Shown here: positions 30,547 through 40,400 of the stretch, one piece after another
Numbering within the stretch: the stretch's first letter is position 1
Layout of the letters: each line of letters opens with the position of its first letter
Assembly (NCBI RefSeq): GCF_009746565.1
Contig: NZ_WRPN01000015.1
Span: 1 to 62,835, forward strand
Direction: 5' to 3'
DNA length: 62,835 nucleotides
Origin: Mariniflexile maritimum
GTDB lineage: Bacteria; Bacteroidota; Bacteroidia; Flavobacteriales; Flavobacteriaceae
Position numbers and translations under genes: made by a program
The notes under the pieces: model-generated
Databases searched by the model: none
Seen by the model: the letters and a program-made list of their open reading frames with translations, nothing else
Told to the model about the DNA's origin: nothing

Positions 30547-32025
30547 TTAATCGTTTTGTTTTTGTTGAAAACTCCAACTATCTTCCCAGAACATGGGGAT
30601 TATGGTGCCGTCTTCATTAAACTGTAACGGACTGCTCCAGTATTGATAGTCTTGCCCTTTGATATTATCAGAAGCAGACCCCCACAAATCGCCAACCCAA
30701 ATAAATTGGTCGCCTTTTTCGGTTCGTAATTTGGTTACATAACTTTGCTGTGCGGGAATGATGGGTTTTGAAGGCGTATCTTTTCCTGTTATATAGAACA
30801 CCGCATCTTTTGGATTTAGAGGAACATCGTTTTTGGAAAATGCAATTTCGTTCAGGTATAAATCAGAATTTGCATCATTCCCAACTGTTGGCACAATTTT
30901 AATGCGATGCGCTTTTATCTCATCAAAAGTTAAATTAATTTCCTGCAGTAAAGCCGTTTTATCAGTCGTTGTAGTTTTTAATGCTACAGGTTCCCAAGCA
31001 TTAAAAGCCCATTTGTAAACTAAAAACGTAGGGGTTGCAATTTCAGGGTGCACCCGTGGGTTTTCAACATTCCCGCAATTTTCGGGTCGGTTTCCCGTAA
31101 ACTGATAAACGGTTACTTTGTTGATTGATTTTGCTTCTTTAAATTGAACCTCAACCGCATTTATGGTGCCTTCGTTATTCTTTAAAACTTCATAAGTAGT
31201 GCCCCGTTTAATGCCATTATTTAATATGAAGGAAGGCGTTCCTGGATGCCTATTGATGTTGTTGGTAAAAGTATAACCACTTAATGGATTATTGGAAATA
31301 TATACCCGAGCACCAGAACCATAATTACAAAAACAACAGGTATAATCGGTTAACAGATAGTACTTCCCATTTTTTTTGAACTGAGTACCAGCTTCCATGT
31401 GTTCTGCTATGATGCCGCCGTTTTCCATGGTTGAAGCGGTGTAGTTCTTGTTTAATTTTTCAACAGAAACTTGATGGTTTTGTATGGTGTTATAGCTTAA
31501 ATAGCAGGTGTCATCATCATCAACAAATAATCCGAAATCGCCCAACCCAACATCCGAACGAAACATCTTCACATCGCTATTCACAATTTTAAACGGCCCT
31601 TCAGGATTTTCACTGGTGGCTACTCCAAACTGGCCGTTCCAAAGCTTGGGGTACCAATTATACCAGAGCACGTACAATTTTGTTTTTTTATTATAAACCA
31701 CATGAGGCCGGTAATAAACACCTTCCGGCTGATTGGGCAGCAACAAGCCTTCTTTTTTCCAAACGTTTAAATCTTTGGAACTGTAACAAACATACTGGTT
31801 TTTTGTAGTAAAGCCGTTGGTATTGCCATAACTGGTGCCGTACCAATAATAGGTGTCGCCAAATTGAATGAGCCTGCCATCGTGCGCATCAACAATATGG
31901 CCATTGGTATCTAAACGGGGCGACACATTGTTTATGGTTATTTGTTGTGAAAACATAACAGTCACCGAACAAAGAAAACCAACAATCAATACCTGATATT
32001 TTTTGGATACAATTTTGTTTTTCAT
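30547..32025 (-). CDS. GH43 subfamily 24-like exo-beta-1,3-galactanase
   Basis: 492 residues from the ATG at 32025; the frame is open to 32094 but the extra 23 residues precede the signal peptide (VLIVGFLCSVTVMFSQ). The five-bladed propeller is read from IVDAHDGRLIQFGDTYYWYGTSYG, YYRPHVVYNKKTKLYVLWYNWY, DVGLGDFGLFVDDDDTCYLSY and AEHMEAGTQFKKNGKYYLLTD, holding the expected acidic residues. A discoidin-like beta domain (about residues 285-405) appears inserted before the last blade (QFIWVGDLWGSASDN). The family cuts galactose from beta-1,3-galactan main chains. The upstream sulfatase ends at 32048, 22 bases away. Confidence 0.72.
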   Translation of the reverse strand: MKNKIVSKKYQVLIVGFLCSVTVMFSQQITINNVSPRLDTNGHIVDAHDGRLIQFGDTYYWYGTSYGNTNGFTTKNQYVCYSSKDLNVWKKEGLLLPNQPEGVYYRPHVVYNKKTKLYVLWYNWYPKLWNGQFGVATSENPEGPFKIVNSDVKMFRSDVGLGDFGLFVDDDDTCYLSYNTIQNHQVSVEKLNKNYTASTMENGGIIAEHMEAGTQFKKNGKYYLLTDYTCCFCNYGSGARVYISNNPLSGYTFTNNINRHPGTPSFILNNGIKRGTTYEVLKNNEGTINAVEVQFKEAKSINKVTVYQFTGNRPENCGNVENPRVHPEIATPTFLVYKWAFNAWEPVALKTTTTDKTALLQEINLTFDEIKAHRIKIVPTVGNDANSDLYLNEIAFSKNDVPLNPKDAVFYITGKDTPSKPIIPAQQSYVTKLRTEKGDQFIWVGDLWGSASDNIKGQDYQYWSSPLQFNEDGTIIPMFWEDSWSFQQKQND

Positions 32026-32047
32026 AGTATTTATTTTTGGGTTTTTA

Positions 32048-33490
32048 TTATTTCCCTCCCACATAATTCGGGTTGGGTTCTGGAAATTTTGCATTCATTT
32101 TATGAAGCATGTTGTTCATTTTCAATTTCATTTCTTGAAGCTTTTCAAGGTTGGTTTCGGCAAGGTTGAATGTTTCGGCCATATCGTTTCGTACATTATA
32201 AAGTTCGTAACTATCGGTTTCATAAAAATGTAAAATCTTCCAATCACCTTCACGAAATGCCGATGCGGGTTTACCGTGTTGCGGACTGTAATGCGGTAAA
32301 TGCCATAATAAACCCCTTTGCGCCAATGCTTTTCCATTAAAAACGGGCATTAAACTTAATCCATCGTTTGTTTTTCCTTGGGCACCAGTAACATCCACAA
32401 ACGTGTTGAACAAATCTTGGGCAATAACGGGGGTTTCATTCACTTGGTTTGGCTTTATTTTACGTGGCCATTTAACAATAAAAGGCTCTCGAATACCGCC
32501 TTCATACAAATAGCCTTTTCCATCGCGAAGCACACCATTATCGGTAGGTGGTGTGTGTTTTGCAAATGCGGGCACCTCTTGAACGGACAATCCGCCATTA
32601 TCTGAAGTGAAAACGACCAATGTGTTTTCCTCTAGCCCCAACGCTTTCAATGTTTTAATGATGCGTCCCACGTTTTGGTCAATCGATTCTACCATGGCAG
32701 CATAATGGATGTTTGGCATAATGGTTTCATCGTCATTCCCACGTTTTTTTCTATATTTTTCAACCAAAACATCCTTTCCCTCAATAGGAACGTGCGGTGA
32801 GTAGAAATTTAAGCTCAAAAAGAAAGGCCCGTTTTGTTGTTTAGTAATGAATTCGATGGCTTTATTGGTTAAAACATCGGTAAGATAATCGCCTTCCTTG
32901 GCATCATTTTGAATTTCCGGCTTTTCGCCCATAGGAAAAAACGGATAAAAGAAACTATTGGGCAACCCATTCCATGCGCCAGCAATATTCAAATCGTACC
33001 CTTGATGCTCGGGCGTAAATTTACCACCACCCAAATGCCATTTACCAATATGTGCCGAAATATAATTTTTTGTTTTAAGGACTTCCGGAATGGTAACAAA
33101 CTCTAAATTTAACTGTTGGTTTACGGGTGGTGTTTGTAATTTTTGGTTAGGTCCCGCAGGTTGGTTGCCATGAATGTGCTCTGTAATATTAACGGCAATA
33201 GGATGTAAACCCGTAACCAAACTGGCTCTTGACGGACTACAAAGTGGTGCGGCAGCATACCCATCGGTAAAGCGGATGCCCTCTTTTGCCATTTGATCCA
33301 GATTTGGACTTTCTATGAATTGGTTACCGTAACAGCCCAAATCGAACCAACCCATATCATCGGCAACAATTAGAATAATGTTGGGCTGTGTGTGTTTTTC
33401 AAGATTTTGATTTGTAAGATTCTTACCGTTTTTACACCCAATGGTTATCAAACAATAAATTGCCAATAAAAAAATTGATTTTAAATTCAT
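32048..33490 (-). CDS. Sulfatase, family S1, lipoprotein
   Basis: 480 residues. The lipoprotein signal is LAIYCLITIGC. The formylglycine motif is CSPSR in APLCSPSRASLVTGLHP; the N-terminal metal site is IILIVADDMGW, with HIGKWHLGG, LNFYSPHVPIEG and FTSDNGG further on. It needs the Cys-modifying maturase, which is not in this window. It is clearly paralogous to the sulfatase at 35894-37339. In this locus it should remove sulfate esters so that the glycosidases can act; which sugar position is not readable. Confidence 0.92.
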   Translation of the reverse strand: MNLKSIFLLAIYCLITIGCKNGKNLTNQNLEKHTQPNIILIVADDMGWFDLGCYGNQFIESPNLDQMAKEGIRFTDGYAAAPLCSPSRASLVTGLHPIAVNITEHIHGNQPAGPNQKLQTPPVNQQLNLEFVTIPEVLKTKNYISAHIGKWHLGGGKFTPEHQGYDLNIAGAWNGLPNSFFYPFFPMGEKPEIQNDAKEGDYLTDVLTNKAIEFITKQQNGPFFLSLNFYSPHVPIEGKDVLVEKYRKKRGNDDETIMPNIHYAAMVESIDQNVGRIIKTLKALGLEENTLVVFTSDNGGLSVQEVPAFAKHTPPTDNGVLRDGKGYLYEGGIREPFIVKWPRKIKPNQVNETPVIAQDLFNTFVDVTGAQGKTNDGLSLMPVFNGKALAQRGLLWHLPHYSPQHGKPASAFREGDWKILHFYETDSYELYNVRNDMAETFNLAETNLEKLQEMKLKMNNMLHKMNAKFPEPNPNYVGGK

Positions 33491-33506
33491 GTCTTTTAAA
33501 TATGTG

Positions 33507-35837
33507 TTAATTACTTGTTTTAATACCCTTTATAAAATAATAACCATCCGTTAATTCTAGGGCATGAAAATTATTTGCCGTTAAATAATCTACATGTTTA
33601 TTATTTACTAGAAGCGTATTGTAGCTTGATGGGATATATACCGTTGCTACCGTATTTGCAGGCACTTTTAATGCGATCTCATAATTATTGGTTGCATTAA
33701 TATCTACTTCAATGGGTCCTTTAACAGATGGTACCGTAGCTTTAACGTGCTTTAAAAACCCTAAATTAGGTTTCACTTCAAAGGTGTTGTAAGCTGCGGA
33801 AGTTGGATAAACGCCAGCTACATATTGAGACAGCAGTGTAAGACCACCGCCACTCCATGCATGGTTGGTAGTGCCACCACCAAAACCTTCGACTCCTATG
33901 CCCCAACCTTCCCAAAGCGTTGAAAAATCGGGATGATTGACCATGGTAGAAAAACGCTCTTGCATCCGCTCTAAAGCATACTGGCTATAACCCATTTGGA
34001 ATAAGGCTTCCAAAACATATTTTTCCATATAGGGACTGGCATGCTTCTCTTGTTGCAATACCTTGTAGATGGTCTCAAATTTAGTTGCATCTGCCAAACC
34101 AGAAACTACCGCCAACCCTTGCGAGCGGTCGTCTGTCTTTCCTTTGTATTCTGGTGAACGATAAGCGGTCCCGTTCCAAAATATTTTATTGAAATCTGCC
34201 TTAAACGTCTCCATTTTGGCTTTGGTTGCCGATGCTTTGTCTGCATAATTCAGCAACAAGGACATTCTATAAAAACTATCCAAGGCCATGTAATATTGGG
34301 TATTGAACAATAGTGGCATATCTTTGTTTTCGCCCCAATCGCCCCAAGTCCACCCCCCTTTTCGCAGTTCGAGAGTGCCATCAGCCTTTAATTGCCAAAC
34401 GTTTAAATAGGCTTCTACCTTGCTATATATCTTTTCAATGGTTTCCTTATCGCCGGTATGCCAATAGTAGTTCCAGAAGCCGAAAGCACCAATACTTGAG
34501 AGCATTTGGGTGGGCAGTTCAGCATCCCAATTTCCTGCTGGTACTGGCGAAAAAATGGTGCCATCGGCACGTTGCCAATTCATAAGTTCGAGGATTCCTT
34601 TTTTTGTAAGTTCGTGTGAACTGGGCGATAGCGCATAAAATGCCTCACCACTTTCCAAAACCACATCGCCCCACCATTGGGCGCGTTCCCTATCGGGGCA
34701 ATCCATATAGGTATCGCGCATGGTGATGTATAAGGTTCGCAACGATTTTTGCCATAGTAGGTTGTAAAAAGCTTCATTGCACTCAAAAAAACCTGAAAAT
34801 TCGGTATTATAACCCGTCTCTCGGTATTTTAAATCCAGCACCTTCACGCCTTTGGGGATGGTATAATAAACTTCCTCCCCGTTCATCCAACCAAAACTTT
34901 CGTATTCTTGAATTCCAGATTTAGTGATGTATTCGGCACGCACGTTTGGCGGTCCGCCACCTCGATAATTGCTGGTGCGAATGTCTATAAGTTCCCCATT
35001 ATTGGCTTCAACCTTTAGATAAGGTGTTATTTGAGCGTTGTAGGGCAATTTTAATTTTAAGGTGTCGCCTGTGGCATAAAAAGGGAATTTTGGAGCATTT
35101 TCATAAGCTTTTAAGCCAAAATCTTTCCATTGGGGGATATTTCTTTGCACCAAGGTATGCCACGGTGCTATAGGGGGGATTCCAAATTCTAAAGCATTGG
35201 GTTTTGAATCGTGATTAAAATTTAAACTGACAAAACTGAAATCGCCTTTTTGGGCATCAAATTTTATATTCGATTCCGGCAATCTGTAATTAGGAAAAGG
35301 GGGCTCTGTTTCGCCATAAGCGGGATGCAACCATGCTTTCCAGGTTTTATCGGAAAGGATGGTAACATTGTTTCCTTGGGCATCAAATATTAACCCTGCT
35401 TTTTTACTGCTTTTATGTGAAAAGCCTTCCTTACCGAAATACCACAGTAATATAGCTATAACATTTTTACCTTTTTTTAGGTGCTTCCCAATCTCTATGG
35501 TATCATAATAAGTATCTTGAGGCGTTGGCCCTCTTTTTAGGCCACCTTCAAAAACCACCATTTCGCCGTTTATCCAAAGCCAATATTTAGAATCGGCCGC
35601 AATTCTGGCGTACAAGGGTGCTTTGGGCAGGCTTTCAATAGATAGTTCCTTTCTAAAACCAATCCATGTGTTAACGGTATCAGTACCAACATCGGTGCCA
35701 ATCCATTTTGCTTTCCAGGGGTAATTATTATCTAGTTTATTATTGTCCGCAAATTGAGTATTTGCGATAGCACCATGATTTTCACAGGAGGAAAAGCTAA
35801 AGAATAAAATGCAAATAAAATAGATAAATGGTTTCAT
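33507..35837 (-). CDS. GH78-like alpha-L-rhamnosidase, lipoprotein
   Basis: 776 residues from the ATG at 35837 (MKPFIYFICILFFSFSSC, lipid on the Cys); an in-frame ATG 11 codons upstream is less likely. The N-terminal beta domains (AKWIGTDVGTDTVNTWIGFRKEL, YWLWINGEMVVFEGG) are followed by an (alpha/alpha)6 barrel with TYMDCPDRERAQWWGDVVLESGEAFYA, the usual rhamnosidase acidic cluster. The C-terminal GTTNHAWSGGGLTLLSQYVAGV is also typical. It differs strongly from the second GH78 (37347), so it is a different specificity type rather than a recent copy. Confidence 0.75.
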   Translation of the reverse strand: MKPFIYFICILFFSFSSCENHGAIANTQFADNNKLDNNYPWKAKWIGTDVGTDTVNTWIGFRKELSIESLPKAPLYARIAADSKYWLWINGEMVVFEGGLKRGPTPQDTYYDTIEIGKHLKKGKNVIAILLWYFGKEGFSHKSSKKAGLIFDAQGNNVTILSDKTWKAWLHPAYGETEPPFPNYRLPESNIKFDAQKGDFSFVSLNFNHDSKPNALEFGIPPIAPWHTLVQRNIPQWKDFGLKAYENAPKFPFYATGDTLKLKLPYNAQITPYLKVEANNGELIDIRTSNYRGGGPPNVRAEYITKSGIQEYESFGWMNGEEVYYTIPKGVKVLDLKYRETGYNTEFSGFFECNEAFYNLLWQKSLRTLYITMRDTYMDCPDRERAQWWGDVVLESGEAFYALSPSSHELTKKGILELMNWQRADGTIFSPVPAGNWDAELPTQMLSSIGAFGFWNYYWHTGDKETIEKIYSKVEAYLNVWQLKADGTLELRKGGWTWGDWGENKDMPLLFNTQYYMALDSFYRMSLLLNYADKASATKAKMETFKADFNKIFWNGTAYRSPEYKGKTDDRSQGLAVVSGLADATKFETIYKVLQQEKHASPYMEKYVLEALFQMGYSQYALERMQERFSTMVNHPDFSTLWEGWGIGVEGFGGGTTNHAWSGGGLTLLSQYVAGVYPTSAAYNTFEVKPNLGFLKHVKATVPSVKGPIEVDINATNNYEIALKVPANTVATVYIPSSYNTLLVNNKHVDYLTANNFHALELTDGYYFIKGIKTSN

Positions 35838-35893
35838 ATTAATGTTGTTAATCAGATTTACTTTTGTCAATTTTTAATAAATTTTTAAATATG

Positions 35894-37339
35894 TTAACCT
35901 TTTATATAATTAGGGTTAGGTATTGGGAATTTTGCGTTTAACTGCTTTAGCATTGATTGCATTTTTGTTTTGAGCTTATTTAATTTGTTGGTTTTTTTTT
36001 GCGCCAGATTGTGTGTTTCCGAGATGTCTCTTTTTAAATTGAATAACTCATAGTGATCATCTTCATAAGTGTAAACCAGTTTCCAATTCCCTTCACGGAA
36101 TGCCGATGAAGGCTTGCTCCCTTGGTGGTTGTAATGCGGCAAGTGCCATAATACACCTCGTTTTTTAAGATGCTTACCCTCAAAAAGAGGAAGTAGGCTT
36201 ACACCATCGGTAGTTTGTTCAAGGGCTGCTATATCCATAAAGGTATTATAAAAATCTTGCCCCATGACCACAGATGCATTTACAGCGCTTTTTTTAATTT
36301 TGGCAGGCCATTTAATAATCAATGGTTCCCGAATGCCTCCTTCATAAACAAACCCTTTACCTTCCCTTAGCGGCCCATTATTGGTGGGTGGCGTATGCTT
36401 AATAAACTCTGGAAGACTAGGAACGTGAAGCCCTCCATTATCGGATGTGAATAGGATAAGGGTGTTTTCAGACAAATTAAGTTCGTCCAATTTCTGCATG
36501 ATGCGTCCCACGTTTTGGTCGATGGACTCAACCATGGCAGCATAATAAATATTGGGCATAATACTTTCATCGTCATTTCCGCGCTTCAATCTGTACTTTT
36601 CGATAAGTTCCTTTTTAGCTTCAATGGGAACGTGGGGAGCATAATAATTCAGACTTATAAAAAAAGTGCTGTCTTTTTGATTTTCAATATATTCTATAGC
36701 CTTAGACGTAAGCACATCGGTAAGATAATCACCTTCCTTTGAAATGGTTTGCAATTCTGGTTTTGAACCTTCTTCAAAGAAGGGATAAAAAAAGCTATTT
36801 GGCAATCCATTGTAGCCCCCTGCTATATTAACATCAAAACCGCGATGATGGGGGGCAAACTTACCACCACCCAAATGCCATTTGCCAAAGAATGCGGTCT
36901 TGTAATTTTTAGTCTTTAAAGCCTCTGCAATTGTTTTATGATGCAAATCCAACTGTTGTGATATTGGGGGAGTCATCAATTTTTCGGTTGGTTTGGGAGG
37001 TTGGTTGCCATGGATATGTTCGGTAATATTGGTGCGTATGGGATGCAAACCGGTTATTAAAGACGAACGGGATGCACTACAAAGCGGGGCCGACGCATAG
37101 GCATTGGTAAACCTAATGCCCTCGTTACCTAATTTGGTTAGGTTTGGCGACTCAATAAAACCATTTCCATAACTCTCTAAATCGTACCAGCCTAGATCAT
37201 CTGCAACAATCATGATAATATTTGGTAAGGCGTTTTTGGTTTGATGCTGTTTTTGGCAAAACCCCTGTGATGACATTGCCAAAAAAACCAGAAATAATTT
37301 CAGCTTAGGGTTTAATAAATTATGGATAGAGATTTTCAT
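35894..37339 (-). CDS. Sulfatase, family S1
   Basis: 481 residues. Its signal sequence (LKLFLVFLAMSSQGFCQ) lacks a good lipobox, so it is probably soluble periplasmic. The modification motif is CSASR in APLCSASRSSLITGLHP. The body follows the other sulfatase nearly block for block (IIMIVADDLGWYDLESYGN, FFGKWHLGGGKFAPHHRGFDVNIAGGYNGLPNSFFYPFF, LFTSDNGG). Both end in NPNY plus a short tail. The pair probably arose by duplication and now alternates with the two rhamnosidase genes. Confidence 0.92.
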   Translation of the reverse strand: MKISIHNLLNPKLKLFLVFLAMSSQGFCQKQHQTKNALPNIIMIVADDLGWYDLESYGNGFIESPNLTKLGNEGIRFTNAYASAPLCSASRSSLITGLHPIRTNITEHIHGNQPPKPTEKLMTPPISQQLDLHHKTIAEALKTKNYKTAFFGKWHLGGGKFAPHHRGFDVNIAGGYNGLPNSFFYPFFEEGSKPELQTISKEGDYLTDVLTSKAIEYIENQKDSTFFISLNYYAPHVPIEAKKELIEKYRLKRGNDDESIMPNIYYAAMVESIDQNVGRIMQKLDELNLSENTLILFTSDNGGLHVPSLPEFIKHTPPTNNGPLREGKGFVYEGGIREPLIIKWPAKIKKSAVNASVVMGQDFYNTFMDIAALEQTTDGVSLLPLFEGKHLKKRGVLWHLPHYNHQGSKPSSAFREGNWKLVYTYEDDHYELFNLKRDISETHNLAQKKTNKLNKLKTKMQSMLKQLNAKFPIPNPNYIKG

Positions 37340-37346
37340 TTATTTA

Positions 37347-40142
37347 CTATTTTTTTATCAGTCTTAAATTATAGCTCCCAGAAGCAATCAAATACTTGTT
37401 AGGGTCTTGTTCACTTTGGATATGTTGTTTGTAATCGTTGGTGTTTTCCAATAAGTAGCCGTTGGGCAGGGTAAGTTGTGCCCTAGTGTTAACGGGTACA
37501 TGAATATTGTACAAAGCTCCATCTGCTGTTTTTTTCCAATCACTTGCGATGGTTCCCAAAAGGGTGTTTTGAGAAGTTTTAACCCATTGAACATCCACTT
37601 CCAAACCTGGTTTTAATGTAATGATTGGTTCTTTTGTGAAATCTATCTTTACACCGCTAAGATGTTCAAACAACCAAAATCCGATATTCGTTGCAAAAGG
37701 ATGATGATTGGTGCCATACCCTTTAGCATTTAGGTTTTCGCCCATAGTACTTCTTTCATCCTTTACAAAATGCATCCATCCGGGGCTTTCTTCTTGTGCC
37801 AATAAGCGGTACATTAGGTTTTTATAACCGTTTTCGGATAAAAATTGAATAAGGGGACGCACACCAATAAATCCAACCGATGTATGATAATTATTGGCTT
37901 CTATTGCTTCCAGAAGCCTTTCTTTTGCGCTAACTTGAAATTCAGTTGGAACCAACTTATAGTAAAGCGGTACCGATTGACCCGTTTGCGATTTTTTGTC
38001 GAACCAACCAGTTTCTTTATCAAGAAACCTTTCATTGAAAGATTTTTTAACTTCTTGTGCTAGATTAGAATAATACCGAGCATCCTCATGCTTGTTTAGC
38101 AAAGTAGCACATTGTGAGGTTATATCGCATAAATAATAAAGTCCTGCCGTTGAAGTAAGCGCGACCGAGGTTAACCCTGGGCCCCATCCGTTTTTATTAT
38201 GCTCCAAATCCAGCCAATCACCTAAAGACCAATAAACAATATTGTTTTTAGCGGTTTTCAAAACAAAATTGGTATAATCTTTAATAGGTTTATAGGCGTT
38301 TTCAATAATAACGGTGTCTCCCGTACTTTCATAAAGTTCTTGGGCGACATAGGCGAGGGTTCCACCCCACCAAGGGTCGTCATATTGTATAATGGTATCT
38401 GTGTTTTTTTCGGTCTTTTCCAAAAAGCCCCATCCGTTTGTTGGTACAATGGGAGGTACATGTCCGTTATCTTCTTGAGATTCTATCAAATCTGAAAGAT
38501 ATTTTTTATAGGCATTAATCGCATCAAAATTGCACAGATACGATTCCATCGTGTTCATGCCCCCATCATAAGTCCATCCCATTTTCTCTCGAGTAGCCTC
38601 CTCTCCTGGCATGCCATGAACAGCATTAAGCAAGGTTCTTTTTATGGCACTATGAAGTTGATTTAATCGTTTATTGGAAGACTGAAAAGTGCTTGTTTCC
38701 TTTAAATCGGTATGGACGGATTTTGCCTCAATACTTTGTATGGCGTTAGTGGGAACACCTTCAATTTGAACATAACGAAAGCCATGATAGGTAAATCGTG
38801 GACTAAACATATCGGTTTCTGCTTTGCTTAAAATTAATTTTCCATGCTGAAACCTTCCAAAAGTATGGCTTGTACTATGTTTTAAATTAAGGGTGCCGTT
38901 TGAATTTAGCGCCTCATTGAAGTGAATATCAACAACCTTGCCCTCTGGTCCTTTAACAACAATATCGGCATAACCTGTTAGGTTTTCGCCAAAATCAAAA
39001 ACAGTAATATTTTCTTTGGGGCTCCAAACACTATCTGGCAGTAAGGTTCTAACTTCTCGCATGGGTGGTATGTATTGAGCGCTTAGTTTCCCCACAGGCG
39101 CAGGTACTTCAATTGTACTTTGCCAAGTTGCATGGTTAAAATTAAGCGTATTCCACCCCGTAAAATCTATTCGTGCATCCACGGTTTCGCCCCCTCGTAT
39201 GCTATTATAAACAATGGGGCCGTATGACCATTTCCACTCGGTATCTGTTACTATCGTTTCTTTAGCGCCACTTTCGTACTCCAATGCGATTTGGCACAAA
39301 AATTTTGGCGGTGTTTTCCAGTTTGCCTTTTCCATTTGGAAAAGATCGCGCTCTGAGTGATTGTAAAAACCATTGCCCAAAATGGCGGCTGCCATATTAT
39401 CTTGGTTTGGGGTTAACAGAGCGGTTACATCATAGGCAAGGTATTTTACGTTTTTTTGATAATCGGTAAAAACCGGGTCTAAAACATGGTCGCCTACTTT
39501 TTTCCCATTTAAGTACAGCTCATAATAACCTAATCCGGTAACAAATGCCGTAGCATGTTTAATTTTTCCATGTACTTTGAAGGGCCTTCTTAAATAAACC
39601 GCAGCGGTGTCTTGCGCATTATAACCCCTTGATTTGTCGTATAGGGAAAAGGGCTCTCGTTTTGAACTGACTTCTTCATATTTATTAGAAATCCATTTAG
39701 CTTTCCAATCGTTTACGCCCATCAATCCGGTTTTCCAAAAAGCTATTTCACTATAAAGGGAAACAGCACCTTTTTCATCCCAGATTTTAACCTTCCAATA
39801 ATAAAACGTGTTCGAGCTATTAGCATTTAAAGGCAATCTAATATTAAAGTTTTGATGGCTTTTAACTTTGCCAGTATCAAAAACATCGGCAACGTTTGCT
39901 TCTAAAAGTTCCTGGGAAGAAGCTATTAAAATTTGATAAGCCGATTGGTATTTTCCGTTTTCTTCAGAAAAAAGTTTCCAACCCATCAACGGACTTGTTT
40001 TATCAACACCTATGGGGTTACTAATGTACTCCACAGTTAATTCCTTAACTATTATGGAAGATTTAGAAACATTTGATGCTGCTGAACTAAAACCGATAAT
40101 GAAGAGAAAGGCTATAAAAATGTAAACTCTATATGGTATCAT
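37347..40142 (-). CDS. GH78 alpha-L-rhamnosidase
   Basis: 931 residues. A signal peptide (VYIFIAFLFIIGFSSAAS) precedes a fibronectin-like domain, the Bac_rhamnosid_N domain (YLRRPFKVHGKIKHATAFVTGLGYYELYLNGKKVGDHVLDPVFTDY), a concanavalin-like domain (FDFGENLTGYADIVVKGPEGKVV), the (alpha/alpha)6 catalytic barrel (GMPGEEATREKMGWTYDGG, WGGTLAYVAQELYESTGD) and a C-terminal beta domain. It releases alpha-linked L-rhamnose. It is the first enzyme gene behind susD (258-base spacer) and ends 7 bases before the next sulfatase start, so the enzyme genes form one operon. Confidence 0.9.
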   Translation of the reverse strand: MIPYRVYIFIAFLFIIGFSSAASNVSKSSIIVKELTVEYISNPIGVDKTSPLMGWKLFSEENGKYQSAYQILIASSQELLEANVADVFDTGKVKSHQNFNIRLPLNANSSNTFYYWKVKIWDEKGAVSLYSEIAFWKTGLMGVNDWKAKWISNKYEEVSSKREPFSLYDKSRGYNAQDTAAVYLRRPFKVHGKIKHATAFVTGLGYYELYLNGKKVGDHVLDPVFTDYQKNVKYLAYDVTALLTPNQDNMAAAILGNGFYNHSERDLFQMEKANWKTPPKFLCQIALEYESGAKETIVTDTEWKWSYGPIVYNSIRGGETVDARIDFTGWNTLNFNHATWQSTIEVPAPVGKLSAQYIPPMREVRTLLPDSVWSPKENITVFDFGENLTGYADIVVKGPEGKVVDIHFNEALNSNGTLNLKHSTSHTFGRFQHGKLILSKAETDMFSPRFTYHGFRYVQIEGVPTNAIQSIEAKSVHTDLKETSTFQSSNKRLNQLHSAIKRTLLNAVHGMPGEEATREKMGWTYDGGMNTMESYLCNFDAINAYKKYLSDLIESQEDNGHVPPIVPTNGWGFLEKTEKNTDTIIQYDDPWWGGTLAYVAQELYESTGDTVIIENAYKPIKDYTNFVLKTAKNNIVYWSLGDWLDLEHNKNGWGPGLTSVALTSTAGLYYLCDITSQCATLLNKHEDARYYSNLAQEVKKSFNERFLDKETGWFDKKSQTGQSVPLYYKLVPTEFQVSAKERLLEAIEANNYHTSVGFIGVRPLIQFLSENGYKNLMYRLLAQEESPGWMHFVKDERSTMGENLNAKGYGTNHHPFATNIGFWLFEHLSGVKIDFTKEPIITLKPGLEVDVQWVKTSQNTLLGTIASDWKKTADGALYNIHVPVNTRAQLTLPNGYLLENTNDYKQHIQSEQDPNKYLIASGSYNLRLIKK

Positions 40143-40344
40143 TGTTATATCTTTAAGTTGATGTGGGTGAATGGTTAAGTTAAATTATAACTGCGCCAAA
40201 TGTTATGAAACGCTTTAAAATTAAGCCCCAACAAAAGTAATTATGCGTAAAAAATGCGTAAAAGCATACGCGCCTTTAAAAAAAGGATACGTTGAAGATG
40301 GTTTTTATTTTAGCTTAAAGTCAGCTAATTTTTAATATTAAAAT

Positions 40345-40373
40345 AAAGCCGCCCCCTTTTTTGAGACGGCTTT
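40345..40373 (-). terminator. Terminator or attenuator behind susD
   Basis: AAAGCCG (40345-40351) pairs with CGGCTTT (40367-40373) around a 15-base loop. On the minus strand a modest T-rich stretch follows. It would let susCD be expressed above the enzyme genes. Confidence 0.6.
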
Positions 40374-40400
40374 ACAACAAACTAAACTAAAACAAACTAT

